Assembly: GCF_019049105.1 (NCBI RefSeq)
Contig: NZ_JAHQZR010000004.1
Location: 124,001-188,000, forward strand
Source: Leucobacter chinensis
GTDB taxonomy: Bacteria; Actinomycetota; Actinomycetes; Actinomycetales; Microbacteriaceae
Direction: 5' to 3'
Length of the DNA stretch: 64,000 nt
Of this stretch, positions 1 to 8,083 are shown piece by piece. Every line of letters starts with the position of its first letter. The first letter of the stretch is position 1. The position numbers were made by a program, and so were the translations under genes. The notes beneath the pieces were generated by a model that worked only from the letters and a program-made list of their open reading frames with translations, did not search any database and was not told the DNA's origin.

Positions 1-881
1 GCAAAGCGGTTGGGCTTGTCGGTGAATCAGGCTGTGGCAAATCAGTGACATCGCTCGCAATCATGGGGTTATTGCCGCAACGGTCACACGAGAGTAGCGG
101 ATCGATCCGCTTTGCTGGTGAAGAGCTTCTTGGGGCACGTGACCAACGTTTGCGGGATCTTCGTGGTGAAGACATGACGATGGTTTTTCAAGACCCGTTG
201 AGTTCGCTTAACCCAGTCATTCCTATTGGGGTGCAGGTGCGTGAGGTTCTCGAGCGACACAAGGGCATGTCTCGAAGAGTAGCTGCGAAACGGGCTGAAG
301 AACTCTTAGCCGAGGTCGGAATACCCGACCCAAGGCGGCGCATGCGCGAGTATCCTCATGAACTCTCCGGTGGCATGCGTCAGAGAGTCCTGATCGCAAT
401 TGCCCTCGCTTGTGAGCCCAAACTCCTTATCGCAGATGAGCCCACGACGGCGCTCGACGTGACGATCCAAGCGCAGATTTTAGAGCTGTTGCAACGCCTC
501 GTGACCGATAACGGTACCGCGTTGCTCCTGATCACGCACGATCTTGGGGTTGTTGCGGGAATGTGTGACGAGGTCAACGTGCTCTACGGAGGGAAGATGG
601 TCGAGCACGCTCAGTGCCACGATCTGTTCGCTACACCGAGGCACCCGTACACTCAGGGACTGCTCGACTCTTTGCCTCGGCTCAGCGACGATCGCAGTGA
701 TCGGTTGCGGCCGATACCAGGCTCGGTCGCCGATAACCTCCCGTGGGCGAATGCGTGCGCCTTTGCTCCCCGATGTGCCAATGCAACCGAGGCATGTCGC
801 TTGAACAGTCCTGAAACAACGGTCTGGTCTGAAGACCACCTTTTTCGGTGCTTTAACCCGGTCGCAGAGGAGGCATCATGA
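1..881 (+). CDS. Oligopeptide/dipeptide ABC transporter ATP-binding protein (DppD/OppD type), 5' end missing
   Basis: ATPase subunit of a peptide-type (Opp/Dpp) ABC importer, acting on the inner face of the membrane. The reading frame is open from base 3, and the Walker A motif GESGCGKS lies right at the window edge, so only about the first 30-40 residues are missing. An internal GTG at 45 is not the real start. Downstream are the ABC signature LSGGMRQR, the Walker B run LLIADEPTTALD and the H-loop region LLITHDLGVV. The C-terminus has the oligopeptide-transporter extension with Cys-rich CAFAPRCANATEACR. The stop overlaps the next ATPase start by four bases (ATGA), so the two are translationally coupled. 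Permease and binding-protein genes must lie upstream, outside the window. The substrate cannot be read from the ATPase; the downstream SDR and flavin monooxygenase hint at uptake of a catabolic substrate. Confidence 0.93.
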   Translation, partial: KAVGLVGESGCGKSVTSLAIMGLLPQRSHESSGSIRFAGEELLGARDQRLRDLRGEDMTMVFQDPLSSLNPVIPIGVQVREVLERHKGMSRRVAAKRAEELLAEVGIPDPRRRMREYPHELSGGMRQRVLIAIALACEPKLLIADEPTTALDVTIQAQILELLQRLVTDNGTALLLITHDLGVVAGMCDEVNVLYGGKMVEHAQCHDLFATPRHPYTQGLLDSLPRLSDDRSDRLRPIPGSVADNLPWANACAFAPRCANATEACRLNSPETTVWSEDHLFRCFNPVAEEAS

Positions 882-1948
882 ACATTGATACGGCAAAACC
901 GTACCTCGTTGAAGCCGAGGGCGTGAGTGTGAGGTACCCAATTCGTAAGGGTGCTTTGGTGAAAAGAGCCGTTGGATATGTGCATGCAGTTGATGATCTC
1001 AGCTTGCGAATTCGACGCGGTGAAACGTACGGACTCGTAGGAGAGTCAGGATGCGGTAAATCGACGTTTGGTCGTGCCCTGTTGAACCTTGAGGATCGCG
1101 CTGAGGGTGTGATTCGTTTCGACGGCGAAGACATTTCGTCGTTAAAAGGTGAAGCGATGCGTCAAGCAAGATCACGGATGCAAATGGTTTTTCAGGACCC
1201 GATGGGAAGCCTGGACCCAAGACAGAGCGTTGAGCAGTTGCTTTACGAAGGGATGCGTGCCCACGGGATCACTGGTGATCGTGCAAAGAAACGGCTCTTT
1301 GAACTGCTCGAATCGGTGGGCCTGCCGAAGAGTGCCAGAAAAAAGTACCCGCACGAATTCTCTGGCGGGCAACGGCAGCGTATTGGGATTGCGAGAGCTC
1401 TCTCGGTGAGCCCAGATCTCATTGTTGCCGATGAACCGGTGAGCGCCCTTGATGTTTCTATTCAGGCGCAAGTTATCAACTTGCTCCAGGACTTGCAGCA
1501 TGAGTTTTCGCTCACTTACCTCATTGTGGCTCACGACCTTGCGGTGGTGCGCCACGTGAGCGACACCATCGGTGTGATGTACCTTGGGTCACTTGTTGAG
1601 GAAGCGAGTGCCGACGACCTCTATCGAGAACCGCTGCACCCCTACACGCGTGCGTTGCTCTCTGCGGTGCCCGAACCCGACCCTCATCTGGAGCGCGGCA
1701 AAGAACGCATCGTCTTGCAAGGTGACTTGCCGAGCCCTGCATCACCGCCGTCAGGGTGTCGATTTCGCACGCGCTGCCCATGGGCGCAAGAGGAGCGATG
1801 CTCTACTGAGCGCCCAGAGCTTCGAAACATAGCGACCGGAGCGGGAGACGAGCGGCGCGTAGCGTGCCACTATGCCGAAGAAATTGCCGAGGGGCGGTTG
1901 CGTATGACACGTAATTCGAAGCCCACAACGACAGGAGCAAGAGCATGA
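878..1948 (+). CDS. Oligopeptide/dipeptide ABC transporter ATP-binding protein (DppF/OppF type)
   Basis: Second ATPase of the same importer, 356 residues, normal for the OppF/DppF family. Visible motifs are Walker A GESGCGKST near residue 53, Q-loop MVFQDPMGSLDPR, signature FSGGQRQRIGIARA, Walker B LIVADEPVSALD, the switch region IVAHDLAVV, and the C-terminal oligopeptide extension with CRFRTRCPWAQEERC. OppD and OppF types normally form a heterodimer that powers one permease pair. The gene starts inside the stop of the preceding ATPase and its own stop overlaps the start of the following dehydrogenase by four bases. That places transporter and oxidoreductases in one operon. Codon use is less G+C-rich than in genes after 5175. 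Confidence 0.93.
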   Translation: MNIDTAKPYLVEAEGVSVRYPIRKGALVKRAVGYVHAVDDLSLRIRRGETYGLVGESGCGKSTFGRALLNLEDRAEGVIRFDGEDISSLKGEAMRQARSRMQMVFQDPMGSLDPRQSVEQLLYEGMRAHGITGDRAKKRLFELLESVGLPKSARKKYPHEFSGGQRQRIGIARALSVSPDLIVADEPVSALDVSIQAQVINLLQDLQHEFSLTYLIVAHDLAVVRHVSDTIGVMYLGSLVEEASADDLYREPLHPYTRALLSAVPEPDPHLERGKERIVLQGDLPSPASPPSGCRFRTRCPWAQEERCSTERPELRNIATGAGDERRVACHYAEEIAEGRLRMTRNSKPTTTGARA

Positions 1949-2676
1949 AACAGCGGTTTGCAGACCGTATTGCCGTGGTGACGGGAGGTGGCTCAGGGAT
2001 CGGAAAGGCTGTTGTCGCGCAACTCATTGAAGAGGGGGCGACTGTCTACTCACTTGATGTGCATGAACAGCAAGGAATCGTGAGCCCGCAATGTATTCCG
2101 GTTCGGATTGACATAGCCGATGTCCAAGCGGTGAAAGATTGGGCGGTAACGCTTGATCGAGTCGACCACCTTGTGAACGCTGCAGGGGTTATTCGCTCTC
2201 GGCCTATTGAAAGGATTACCGAGGAGGAATGGGACACCGTGTTTGGAGTAAACACGAGGGGGCTTTTCTTTGTTATTCAGGCCCTTGCGCCCCTGCTGAC
2301 TCCGCAGACTGGGTCGGTTGTGAACGTTTCATCGGTGGGAGCGATCTCTGCAGTAAATACTGATGCTGCCGATTACCATGCATCGAAAACAGCAGTGCTG
2401 TCCATTACTCGTTCATGGGCAAGGGCACTAGCCCAAAGCGGTATTCGAGTGAATTCAATGTTGCCCGGACTGACAGAAACACCCCTGTTACGTGGCGCTT
2501 ACGTGAGTAAAGGGGCGGGCGACGGGGCCCTCGAAGAGCAGTATGCGGGAGTGCCACTTCAGCGTGCGGCTACGCCAGAAGAGATAAGTCGCTCAATCGT
2601 GTTCATGCTCTCTAGCGATGCGGCATATATGACCGGGGCGAGCATGAATGTTTCAGGAGGGGCGGTCATTGTCTAA
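1945..2676 (+). CDS. Short-chain dehydrogenase/reductase (classical SDR)
   Basis: A 243-residue classical SDR, expected to interconvert an alcohol and a ketone with NAD(P). The cofactor motif TGGGSGIG is at residues 13-20, NAAG at 78-81, the catalytic Ser near 130 and the YxxxK pair at Y144 and K148. A C-terminal SSDAAYMTGASMNVSGG segment is typical of the FabG-like group. Asp38, in the SLDVH segment after strand 2, suggests NAD rather than NADP preference (inference). It starts by ATGA overlap with the transporter ATPase and is coupled to the flavin monooxygenase by a TAATG overlap. An SDR next to a Baeyer-Villiger-type enzyme fits oxidation of an alcohol to a ketone followed by ester or lactone formation. 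The substrate is unknown. Confidence 0.9.
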   Translation: MKQRFADRIAVVTGGGSGIGKAVVAQLIEEGATVYSLDVHEQQGIVSPQCIPVRIDIADVQAVKDWAVTLDRVDHLVNAAGVIRSRPIERITEEEWDTVFGVNTRGLFFVIQALAPLLTPQTGSVVNVSSVGAISAVNTDAADYHASKTAVLSITRSWARALAQSGIRVNSMLPGLTETPLLRGAYVSKGAGDGALEEQYAGVPLQRAATPEEISRSIVFMLSSDAAYMTGASMNVSGGAVIV

Positions 2677-4214
2677 TGAATGGCACAACGGGTACAGCAG
2701 ACGCAACTGGCACACGTCGCAGGCTTCGGGTAGCAATTATTGGTGCGGGCCTTGGCGGTATCGGCGCGGCGGTGTACATGAAAAAACATCTCAAAGCCGA
2801 GGTAGTTATTTTTGAAGCAGCGGATCATATCGGCGGTACCTGGTACCGAAATCGATTCCCGGGGGCGGAGGTAGACACCCCTTCGCACATGTATTCGTAC
2901 TCGTTCCATCGATGGGATTGGACGCGGCCATACGCAACCCAGGCTGAGCTTGTGGAGTATATGGAAGCGACGGTTACGCGATACGGTCTCGAACGTTCGA
3001 TAAGGACATCGACTCGGGTGCATGAGGCGCGATGGATCGAAGGGGAGCATCAGTGGGTTGTGACAAGTGACGCTGGGGTCGAAAGCTTTGATGCTGTCAT
3101 GAGTGCAGTCGGGATGTTGAGTGACCCCCGCATACCTGACTGGCCCGGTAAAGATGAGTTTGAAGGTGACCTGTTCCACTCGATTGAATGGCCAGAGGGC
3201 TTGGACCTGTCAGGTAAACGAGTTGCGGTTGTGGGCACTGGCTCAACCGCATCTCAGATCGTTCCGAAACTCGCGAATGAGGTTGCAGAGCTGACGCTGT
3301 ACCAACGGCAGCCAGGTTGGGTGATACCCAAAGCCGAAAATGTGTATACCGATGAGCGTCGCGCTCAGCTGCGTCGAGCTTTGCCCCGTTTGAAGCTTCG
3401 TTTGAGCGAGTTTTGGCGACGAGAAAAAGGGTCAATCGGAGGTGCGCTCGAGAAGCCTGGAAGCAAACTCGACACCAGGGCAAAGGCAAAGGCGCTGGCT
3501 TACATCGAGTCAGTCTTTTCTGAGCATCCAGAACTTCGTGAGGCAGTAACACCAGATTATCCATACCTCGGTAAGAGGCCAATCCAGTCGAGCGATTTTT
3601 ACCCGACGTTATTGCGTGAGCATGTGACGCTCGTGCCTCATGCGGTCGCAGAGTTGAAGCCGAATGGTGTTGTTGATGCGCTTGGCGAGTTTCGGCACGC
3701 TGATGTGATCGTCGCAGCGACGGGTTTCAAAGCAGCAGAGTATCTCTCAACACTGCCGGTTTATGGTCGAGGGGGGCGAAGTTTGCAAGAGCACTGGGGC
3801 CAGGAGCCGCAGGCTTATCTTGGTTCGATGGTTCCCGATTTCCCGAATTTTTTCATGCTGTACGGCCCCAACACGAACGGCTACGCTGTTCTATTTGCAA
3901 TGGAACAGCAGGCGTTGTTTGCGGCAAAAGCATTGCGGCACATGCTGAAAAAACGGGCGACGAGTGTCGAAGTGAGGCCAGAGTCTCACTTGCGGTTTAA
4001 TCGCTGGATCGACAAGCGGCTGGCGAATAGTTCATATACGTTGGCTTCAAACTACTTCACGAGCCCATCAGGTAGGGTTGTGACGCAATGGCCAGACGGC
4101 GTTATTTTGTTCTGGCTTATGGCACGTTTTTCGGTTCCTAACGTTACGCGATTGGGTGATGTGAACAGTGCCTCCACCCGCCCTCCACGTCCAATGACAG
4201 AAACTGGAATGTGA
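2676..4214 (+). CDS. FAD-dependent Baeyer-Villiger-type monooxygenase
   Basis: A 512-residue class B flavoprotein monooxygenase. The FAD-binding Rossmann motif GAGLGGIG is at residues 23-30, followed by the FEAADHIGGTWYRNRFPGAE segment typical of BVMOs. The BVMO fingerprint FxGxxxHxxxWP is intact, reading FEGDLFHSIEWP at residues 162-173. A second Rossmann motif GTGSTASQ for NADPH follows. The family inserts oxygen next to a ketone to give an ester or lactone, though some members are N- or S-oxidases. The gene overlaps the SDR stop (TAATG) and is followed directly by the XRE regulator. The substrate cannot be inferred. A ketone made by the adjacent SDR from an imported compound is the simplest reading. 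Confidence 0.9.
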   Translation: MNGTTGTADATGTRRRLRVAIIGAGLGGIGAAVYMKKHLKAEVVIFEAADHIGGTWYRNRFPGAEVDTPSHMYSYSFHRWDWTRPYATQAELVEYMEATVTRYGLERSIRTSTRVHEARWIEGEHQWVVTSDAGVESFDAVMSAVGMLSDPRIPDWPGKDEFEGDLFHSIEWPEGLDLSGKRVAVVGTGSTASQIVPKLANEVAELTLYQRQPGWVIPKAENVYTDERRAQLRRALPRLKLRLSEFWRREKGSIGGALEKPGSKLDTRAKAKALAYIESVFSEHPELREAVTPDYPYLGKRPIQSSDFYPTLLREHVTLVPHAVAELKPNGVVDALGEFRHADVIVAATGFKAAEYLSTLPVYGRGGRSLQEHWGQEPQAYLGSMVPDFPNFFMLYGPNTNGYAVLFAMEQQALFAAKALRHMLKKRATSVEVRPESHLRFNRWIDKRLANSSYTLASNYFTSPSGRVVTQWPDGVILFWLMARFSVPNVTRLGDVNSASTRPPRPMTETGM

Positions 4215-4844
4215 ATGACGAAAACCTCAGAGAGTGCTCAGAGCGGATCAAACGCCGCTGAAGACAAAAGCGCAAATGAAATGACACTCGGCGACCAAGT
4301 GCGGGCTTTTCGCGAGCTTCGTGGAATGACAGTGCGTCAACTCGCTTCGGCGATTGCTTTGAGCCCAGGGTTTATTAGCCAACTTGAAAATGGTCGAACT
4401 GGGGCAAGTCTTGAGACGTTGAAGCGTATTGCTCATGCGCTTGGCGTGACGCTGGCTGAACTTGTTGAACTAACGCCGATGAATCACCGAGGCGTGCTGC
4501 GCAAGCTCGACCGAACAGCCATCGCCTCCGAAGGTGGCGTGACGAAGTATGTGCTCACAAAGCCCCCGGTACGCCACCTGGAGATGTACCTCGTTGCGTT
4601 TGAACCTCACTCGAGTACCGGTGATTTGTACTCGATTGGTGACAGCCAGGAGCATGTGCTGTGCACTGTTGGAACGCTTGAAATCACCGTAGGAACAGAG
4701 GTCTTTACTCTCGGTGAGGGCGATAGCCTCGAATTCGCGAGCAAGATTCCTCATGGCATCAGAAACCTTGATGATTCACCCTCTGAAGCTGTTTGGACCG
4801 TTGCCCCGCCTCTGACATGGCAGACTGACCCGGTGACCGATTAG
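4215..4844 (+). CDS. XRE-family regulator with C-terminal cupin domain
   Basis: A 209-residue regulator with an N-terminal tail of about 25 residues, a Cro/C1-type helix-turn-helix at about 28-85 (RELRGMTVRQLASAIALSPG, then FISQLENGRTGASLETLKRI) and a cupin_2 domain at about 115-200 (LGEGDSLEFASKIPHGIRNL). XRE-cupin proteins such as PuuR usually repress neighbouring catabolic genes and release DNA when a small ligand binds the cupin. The start codon follows the monooxygenase stop directly, so it is the last gene of the operon and probably regulates it, including itself. Its promoter targets are outside the window, upstream of base 1. Confidence 0.9.
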   Translation: MTKTSESAQSGSNAAEDKSANEMTLGDQVRAFRELRGMTVRQLASAIALSPGFISQLENGRTGASLETLKRIAHALGVTLAELVELTPMNHRGVLRKLDRTAIASEGGVTKYVLTKPPVRHLEMYLVAFEPHSSTGDLYSIGDSQEHVLCTVGTLEITVGTEVFTLGEGDSLEFASKIPHGIRNLDDSPSEAVWTVAPPLTWQTDPVTD

Positions 4845-4900
4845 GGAACGCTGGGAAGCGGTGTTCGTGGTGCACGAGTGCTAGAGGCGACCGTTCTGCA

Positions 4901-5008
4901 GCTGCCGCTGCAGCTGTCGCCGCTGCTGCCGCTGCTGTCGCTGCTGCCGCTGCTGCCGCTGCTGCCGCTGCCGCTGAGGCTGCTGCCGCCGCTGTCGCTA
5001 TCGCTGGC
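4901..5008. repeat. Imperfect GCN (GCT/GCC) trinucleotide repeat tract
   Basis: About 108 bases built from GCT, GCC and a few GTC triplets with a partial 9-base period (GCTGCTGCC). Read on the + strand in one frame it would be a poly-alanine run; on the other strand it would be Ser/Gly rich. No start codon and ribosome site fit either reading, and the alanine frame is different from that of the preceding regulator. It lies in the convergent gap between the regulator and the MobA-like gene. It is best treated as a low-complexity intergenic tract, possibly the remnant of an Ala-rich protein end. Confidence 0.75.
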
Positions 5009-5041
5009 CTCTCGGTGAGGGCGGCAGGGCAGTTTCCGGTT

Positions 5042-5095
5042 TACTTGACGAAAAGCAGGGTGTAGACGCGCAAACACCCTGCTTTTCGTCAAGTA
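5042..5095. terminator. Perfect 22-bp hairpin in a convergent gap
   Basis: Arms at 5042-5063 and 5074-5095 are exact reverse complements (22 of 22) around a 10-base loop. The arms contain the AAAAGCAGGGTGT / ACACCCTGCTTTT pair. The position between two convergent genes (regulator +, hydroxylase -) fits a bidirectional transcription terminator, although no clean T run follows the stem on either side. The length and perfection are unusual for a terminator. The 80 bases from 5096 to 5174 are very G+C-rich and show no other feature. Confidence 0.7.
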
Positions 5096-5174
5096 GACCC
5101 GTTTAGTGCAAGCACGGGTGAGGCGGCCCGGCATGCCGCGTGCCGCGGCCCGGCCTGCCGCCTGCCACGGCCCG

Positions 5175-7046
5175 CTATCGCTCGCGGAAGACCCCCGCCA
5201 GGTGCCGGGCGAGCGCCTCGCGGTCGGCGAACGAGAAGACTCCCGCGACGTAGTGGTCGGGGCGCACGAGCACGACGGCACCAGAGCGGCTGATGCCACG
5301 TTCGGCGAAGATGTCGATGTGGGGTGCGGTGGCGTAGACCTTCTCGTAGTCGCGCACCTTGAAGGGGCCGCTCTCGGGAAAGAAGATGGGGTGCACGCGC
5401 GTGTGGTCGATCTCGTGCGGGTCCTGCTGGTAGACGGCCTTGACGTCGAAGACCGAGTCGAGGTCGGTGCCTGCGGGGGTGAAGCGGCGCACGGGCGAGG
5501 CCGGGTCTGAGTGCAGCCACTCGGCCCAGTCGTTCATGGCGCTCGCGTCGGCGTCGGCGAAAGCGTAGATGCGGTAGCGGCCATCGGCGCGGTGGTGGTG
5601 GCCGAGGTGCATGGTGACCGCGTCGCAGACGCGCACGGTCTCGACCGACTTGAAGCGCTTGCCGATGGTGAAGCCGGTGGCGAGGTGCTGCTGCGCCCCG
5701 GCGTCGGTGACGATCGAGGGGGTGTAGTGGGTCATGAAGCCTGCGGGAAACTCTGCCGTTTGCACGTAGAAGTCTTCGAGCTCTGAGGGTGAGGCGAACT
5801 CCTCGGGCTTCTTGGCCATGAGGGTCGACCACTCTTTATCGAAGTCGATGAGGTTCTTGGCGATGACCTGGCGTTCGTCAGAGTAGCTGCCGAGCAGGGC
5901 CTCGGGGCTGCGCCCCTCGAGCACGTAGCCGAGCTTCCACGCGAGGTTCCAGCCGTCTTGCATCGAGACGTTCATGCCCTGACCGGCTTTGGCGCTGTGG
6001 GTGTGGCAGGCGTCGCCGAGCAGGAAGACGCGCGGGGTGCCGTCGGGCGAGGTGGCCGCGTCGTCGAAGCGGTCGGTGAGGCGGTGGGCGACCTCGTACA
6101 CGCTGTTCCACGCGACGTTCTTGACGTCGAGCCGGTAGGGGCGCATGATCGCGTTGGCGCGGTCGATGACCTCTTCGAGTGGGGTGTTTCGCACCTGGCC
6201 ACCGTCGTTCTCGTCGACCTCGCCGAGGTCAACGTACATGCGGAAGAGGTGGTTGCCCTCGCGAGGAATGTGCAGAATGTTGCCGCCGTCGTGCGATTGG
6301 ATCGCGCATTTCTTGCGAATATCAGGAAAGTCGGTCGTCGCGAGCACGTCCATGACGCCCCATGCGTGAAACGACTGGTCACCCTGCAGGCTGCCGCCGA
6401 TCGCGTGGCGCACTCCCGATCGCGCCCCGTCGGCGCCGACGACGTATCGGGCGCGAACGATCCGCTCGGTGCCTGTGCTTGGGCCCGCGGTGATGCGCAG
6501 GCGAACGGCGACGGGGTAGTCGTGGGCGGGGTCGATCTCGAGGTCGACGAACTCGAAGCCGTAGTCGACCTCGATGCGGCCCGGCGAGTGCTTCGCGTAG
6601 TCGGCGAAGAAGTCGATCACGCGGGCCTGGTTGACGATGAGGTGCGGAAACTCTGAGATGCCCGTTGGGTCGTCGGGCGTGATTGCGGTGCGCACGATGT
6701 TCTCGGGGCGCTCGGGGTCTGGCTTCCAGAACGCCATCTCGGTGATGCGGTAGGCCTCTTGGATGATCTGCGGGGCGAAGCCGAATGCCTGGAAGGTTTC
6801 GACGCTGCGCGCCTGAATACCGTCGGCCTGGCCGATCGCGAGGCGTTCGGGCCTGCGCTCGATGATGCGGGTGTTCACGCCGGGAAACTGGGCGAGCTGG
6901 GCTGCGGTGATGATGCCGGCTGGGCCCGATCCGACGATCAACACGTCCATCGTGTCTGGCAGCTCGGGCGATCGGTCGAGGCCGAGGCCCGAGGCTGGCT
7001 CGATGCGGGGGTCGGTTGACACGTATCCGTGGTGATGGAACTGCAC
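5175..7046 (-). CDS. MobA-like FAD aromatic hydroxylase (3-hydroxybenzoate 4-monooxygenase family)
   Basis: A 623-residue class A flavoprotein hydroxylase. It has the FAD motif VGSGPAGI near residue 38, the DGARS segment of the NADPH/FAD site, the second FAD motif GDACHTHSAKAGQGMN, and the C-terminal thioredoxin-like domain ending in GAVVLVRPDHYVAGV. The length, the N-terminal MQFH start and motifs such as LGQADGI-like IGQADGI and NVAWNSVYE recall Comamonas MobA (from memory, not searched). MobA hydroxylates 3-hydroxybenzoate at C4. The window holds no protocatechuate genes but has HpaD and HpaE, so the native substrate may be 3-hydroxyphenylacetate (inference). It is divergent from the IclR regulator with palindromes in the 133-bp gap. 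Confidence 0.85.
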   Translation of the reverse strand: MQFHHHGYVSTDPRIEPASGLGLDRSPELPDTMDVLIVGSGPAGIITAAQLAQFPGVNTRIIERRPERLAIGQADGIQARSVETFQAFGFAPQIIQEAYRITEMAFWKPDPERPENIVRTAITPDDPTGISEFPHLIVNQARVIDFFADYAKHSPGRIEVDYGFEFVDLEIDPAHDYPVAVRLRITAGPSTGTERIVRARYVVGADGARSGVRHAIGGSLQGDQSFHAWGVMDVLATTDFPDIRKKCAIQSHDGGNILHIPREGNHLFRMYVDLGEVDENDGGQVRNTPLEEVIDRANAIMRPYRLDVKNVAWNSVYEVAHRLTDRFDDAATSPDGTPRVFLLGDACHTHSAKAGQGMNVSMQDGWNLAWKLGYVLEGRSPEALLGSYSDERQVIAKNLIDFDKEWSTLMAKKPEEFASPSELEDFYVQTAEFPAGFMTHYTPSIVTDAGAQQHLATGFTIGKRFKSVETVRVCDAVTMHLGHHHRADGRYRIYAFADADASAMNDWAEWLHSDPASPVRRFTPAGTDLDSVFDVKAVYQQDPHEIDHTRVHPIFFPESGPFKVRDYEKVYATAPHIDIFAERGISRSGAVVLVRPDHYVAGVFSFADREALARHLAGVFRER

Positions 7047-7073
7047 AGCAAGTCTCCTCGATGAGTTGCAATG

Positions 7074-7098
7074 GAACCTATAGGTTCAATAATTGAAC
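7074..7098. promoter_or_regulatory. Two overlapping palindromes in the hydroxylase/IclR divergent promoter
   Basis: The 14-base perfect palindrome GAACCTATAGGTTC lies at 7074-7087 and the 15-base palindrome GTTCAATAATTGAAC at 7084-7098, sharing GTTC. They lie 28-52 bases upstream of the hydroxylase start. IclR-type regulators often bind such short A+T-rich palindromes in divergent promoters, so this is the best candidate operator for control of the hydroxylase. Confidence 0.6.
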
Positions 7099-7141
7099 AA
7101 CGGTTTCTAATACCGCACGTAATCGTATATTAAACCCGGTT

Positions 7142-7168
7142 TCGCGCAACTGTCAAACGTTTGCGCGA
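7142..7168. promoter_or_regulatory. Inverted repeat just upstream of iclR-type gene
   Basis: TCGCGCAA (7142-7149) and TTGCGCGA (7161-7168) form an exact 8-bp inverted repeat with 11 bases between, ending 11 bases before the regulator start. It differs in sequence from the palindromes near the hydroxylase. Likely an autoregulatory operator or part of the IclR promoter. Confidence 0.5.
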
Positions 7169-7179
7169 CAATAGACACC

Positions 7180-7899
7180 ATGGCACACACACGAAGCGCA
7201 GCCAATGCCCCCGTTGGTTCGCAAACGCTCTCTCGCGGTCTCACCGCGCTTGAGATTCTCGCGGCGCATGATAGGCCGATGAGCCTCAACGAGCTCGCCG
7301 AAGCCCTCGAGGTGCATCGCTCGAACGCTTACCGGGTGCTTCGCACGCTCGAAGAGCATCGCCTGGTACTGCGCGACGGCGAGGGCCTCATTCGGCTCGG
7401 GCCGAGGCTCACGGTTCTCGCACGGGGCGTAGCCCCAGGGCTCAGCACCGCAGCGGCCAAGCCCGTGGCAGACCTCGCGAACGCGGTGGGCATGACGGCG
7501 TTCTTGACCGTGCTCGACGAGGCCGACGTCATCACGATTCACAGCGCAGAGCCCACCAAGGTTGACGTTGCGGTCGCGAGGCGCCCAGGCACGAGGCACT
7601 CGATTCTCGTCGGCGCCCCGGGGCACGCGCTCGAGGCCCTGCTCACCCGCGAACGCCGCCTCGAACTGCTCGGCACCGAAACACTGAGCGAGCAGGCTCA
7701 GCTGGCCACGGCCCGCGGCTATGCGGTGAGTGAGAGCGAGGTTATGGGCGGGGTTTCGGCGATCGCGGTTCCCGTGCACATCGCTGGTGAGCCGCCGGCA
7801 GCCCTCGCACTGGCACACTTCGCGCCGATCCGTGAGCCCGAGGCGCTCGCGGGGCAGTTGCTGCTCGCGGCGTCGCGCATCACCCAGAGCTACCACTAG
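7180..7899 (+). CDS. IclR-family transcriptional regulator
   Basis: A 239-residue IclR protein: winged helix at about residues 12-72 (LEILAAHDRPMSLNELAEAL) and the GAF-like effector domain from about 85 to the end (VGMTAFLTVLDEADVITIHS). IclR proteins bind aromatic or small-acid effectors and act as activators or repressors of adjacent catabolic genes. It is divergent from the MobA-like hydroxylase and upstream of the ThDP enzyme gene. The effector is probably the hydroxylase substrate or ring-cleavage precursor (inference). The next gene starts 184 bases downstream. Confidence 0.92.
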   Translation: MAHTRSAANAPVGSQTLSRGLTALEILAAHDRPMSLNELAEALEVHRSNAYRVLRTLEEHRLVLRDGEGLIRLGPRLTVLARGVAPGLSTAAAKPVADLANAVGMTAFLTVLDEADVITIHSAEPTKVDVAVARRPGTRHSILVGAPGHALEALLTRERRLELLGTETLSEQAQLATARGYAVSESEVMGGVSAIAVPVHIAGEPPAALALAHFAPIREPEALAGQLLLAASRITQSYH

Positions 7900-8083
7900 G
7901 GGCACACTACCGTTTTTGAGACTCGAGGCCCTACGATAAGAGGGTCCGGTCTGATGGATGCGCGCCCAGCGCTCACCCGCAGCTCGTTATCCCAGCAAGG
8001 TGTTCGAAAAAGGGGCACTGCCACTCCGTAGGCGGAGTTTAGACATACACAGCGTAATTTCGTTTCGTTCGAAAGGATCTGTG

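Noticed and set aside
4901-5008. CRISPR array
   Set aside because: The repeat is a 3/9-base low-complexity tract without spacers.
4841-5299. Ser/Gly-rich - strand frame across the GCN repeat
   Set aside because: It is the complement of a trinucleotide repeat and runs into the hydroxylase end; no start signal.
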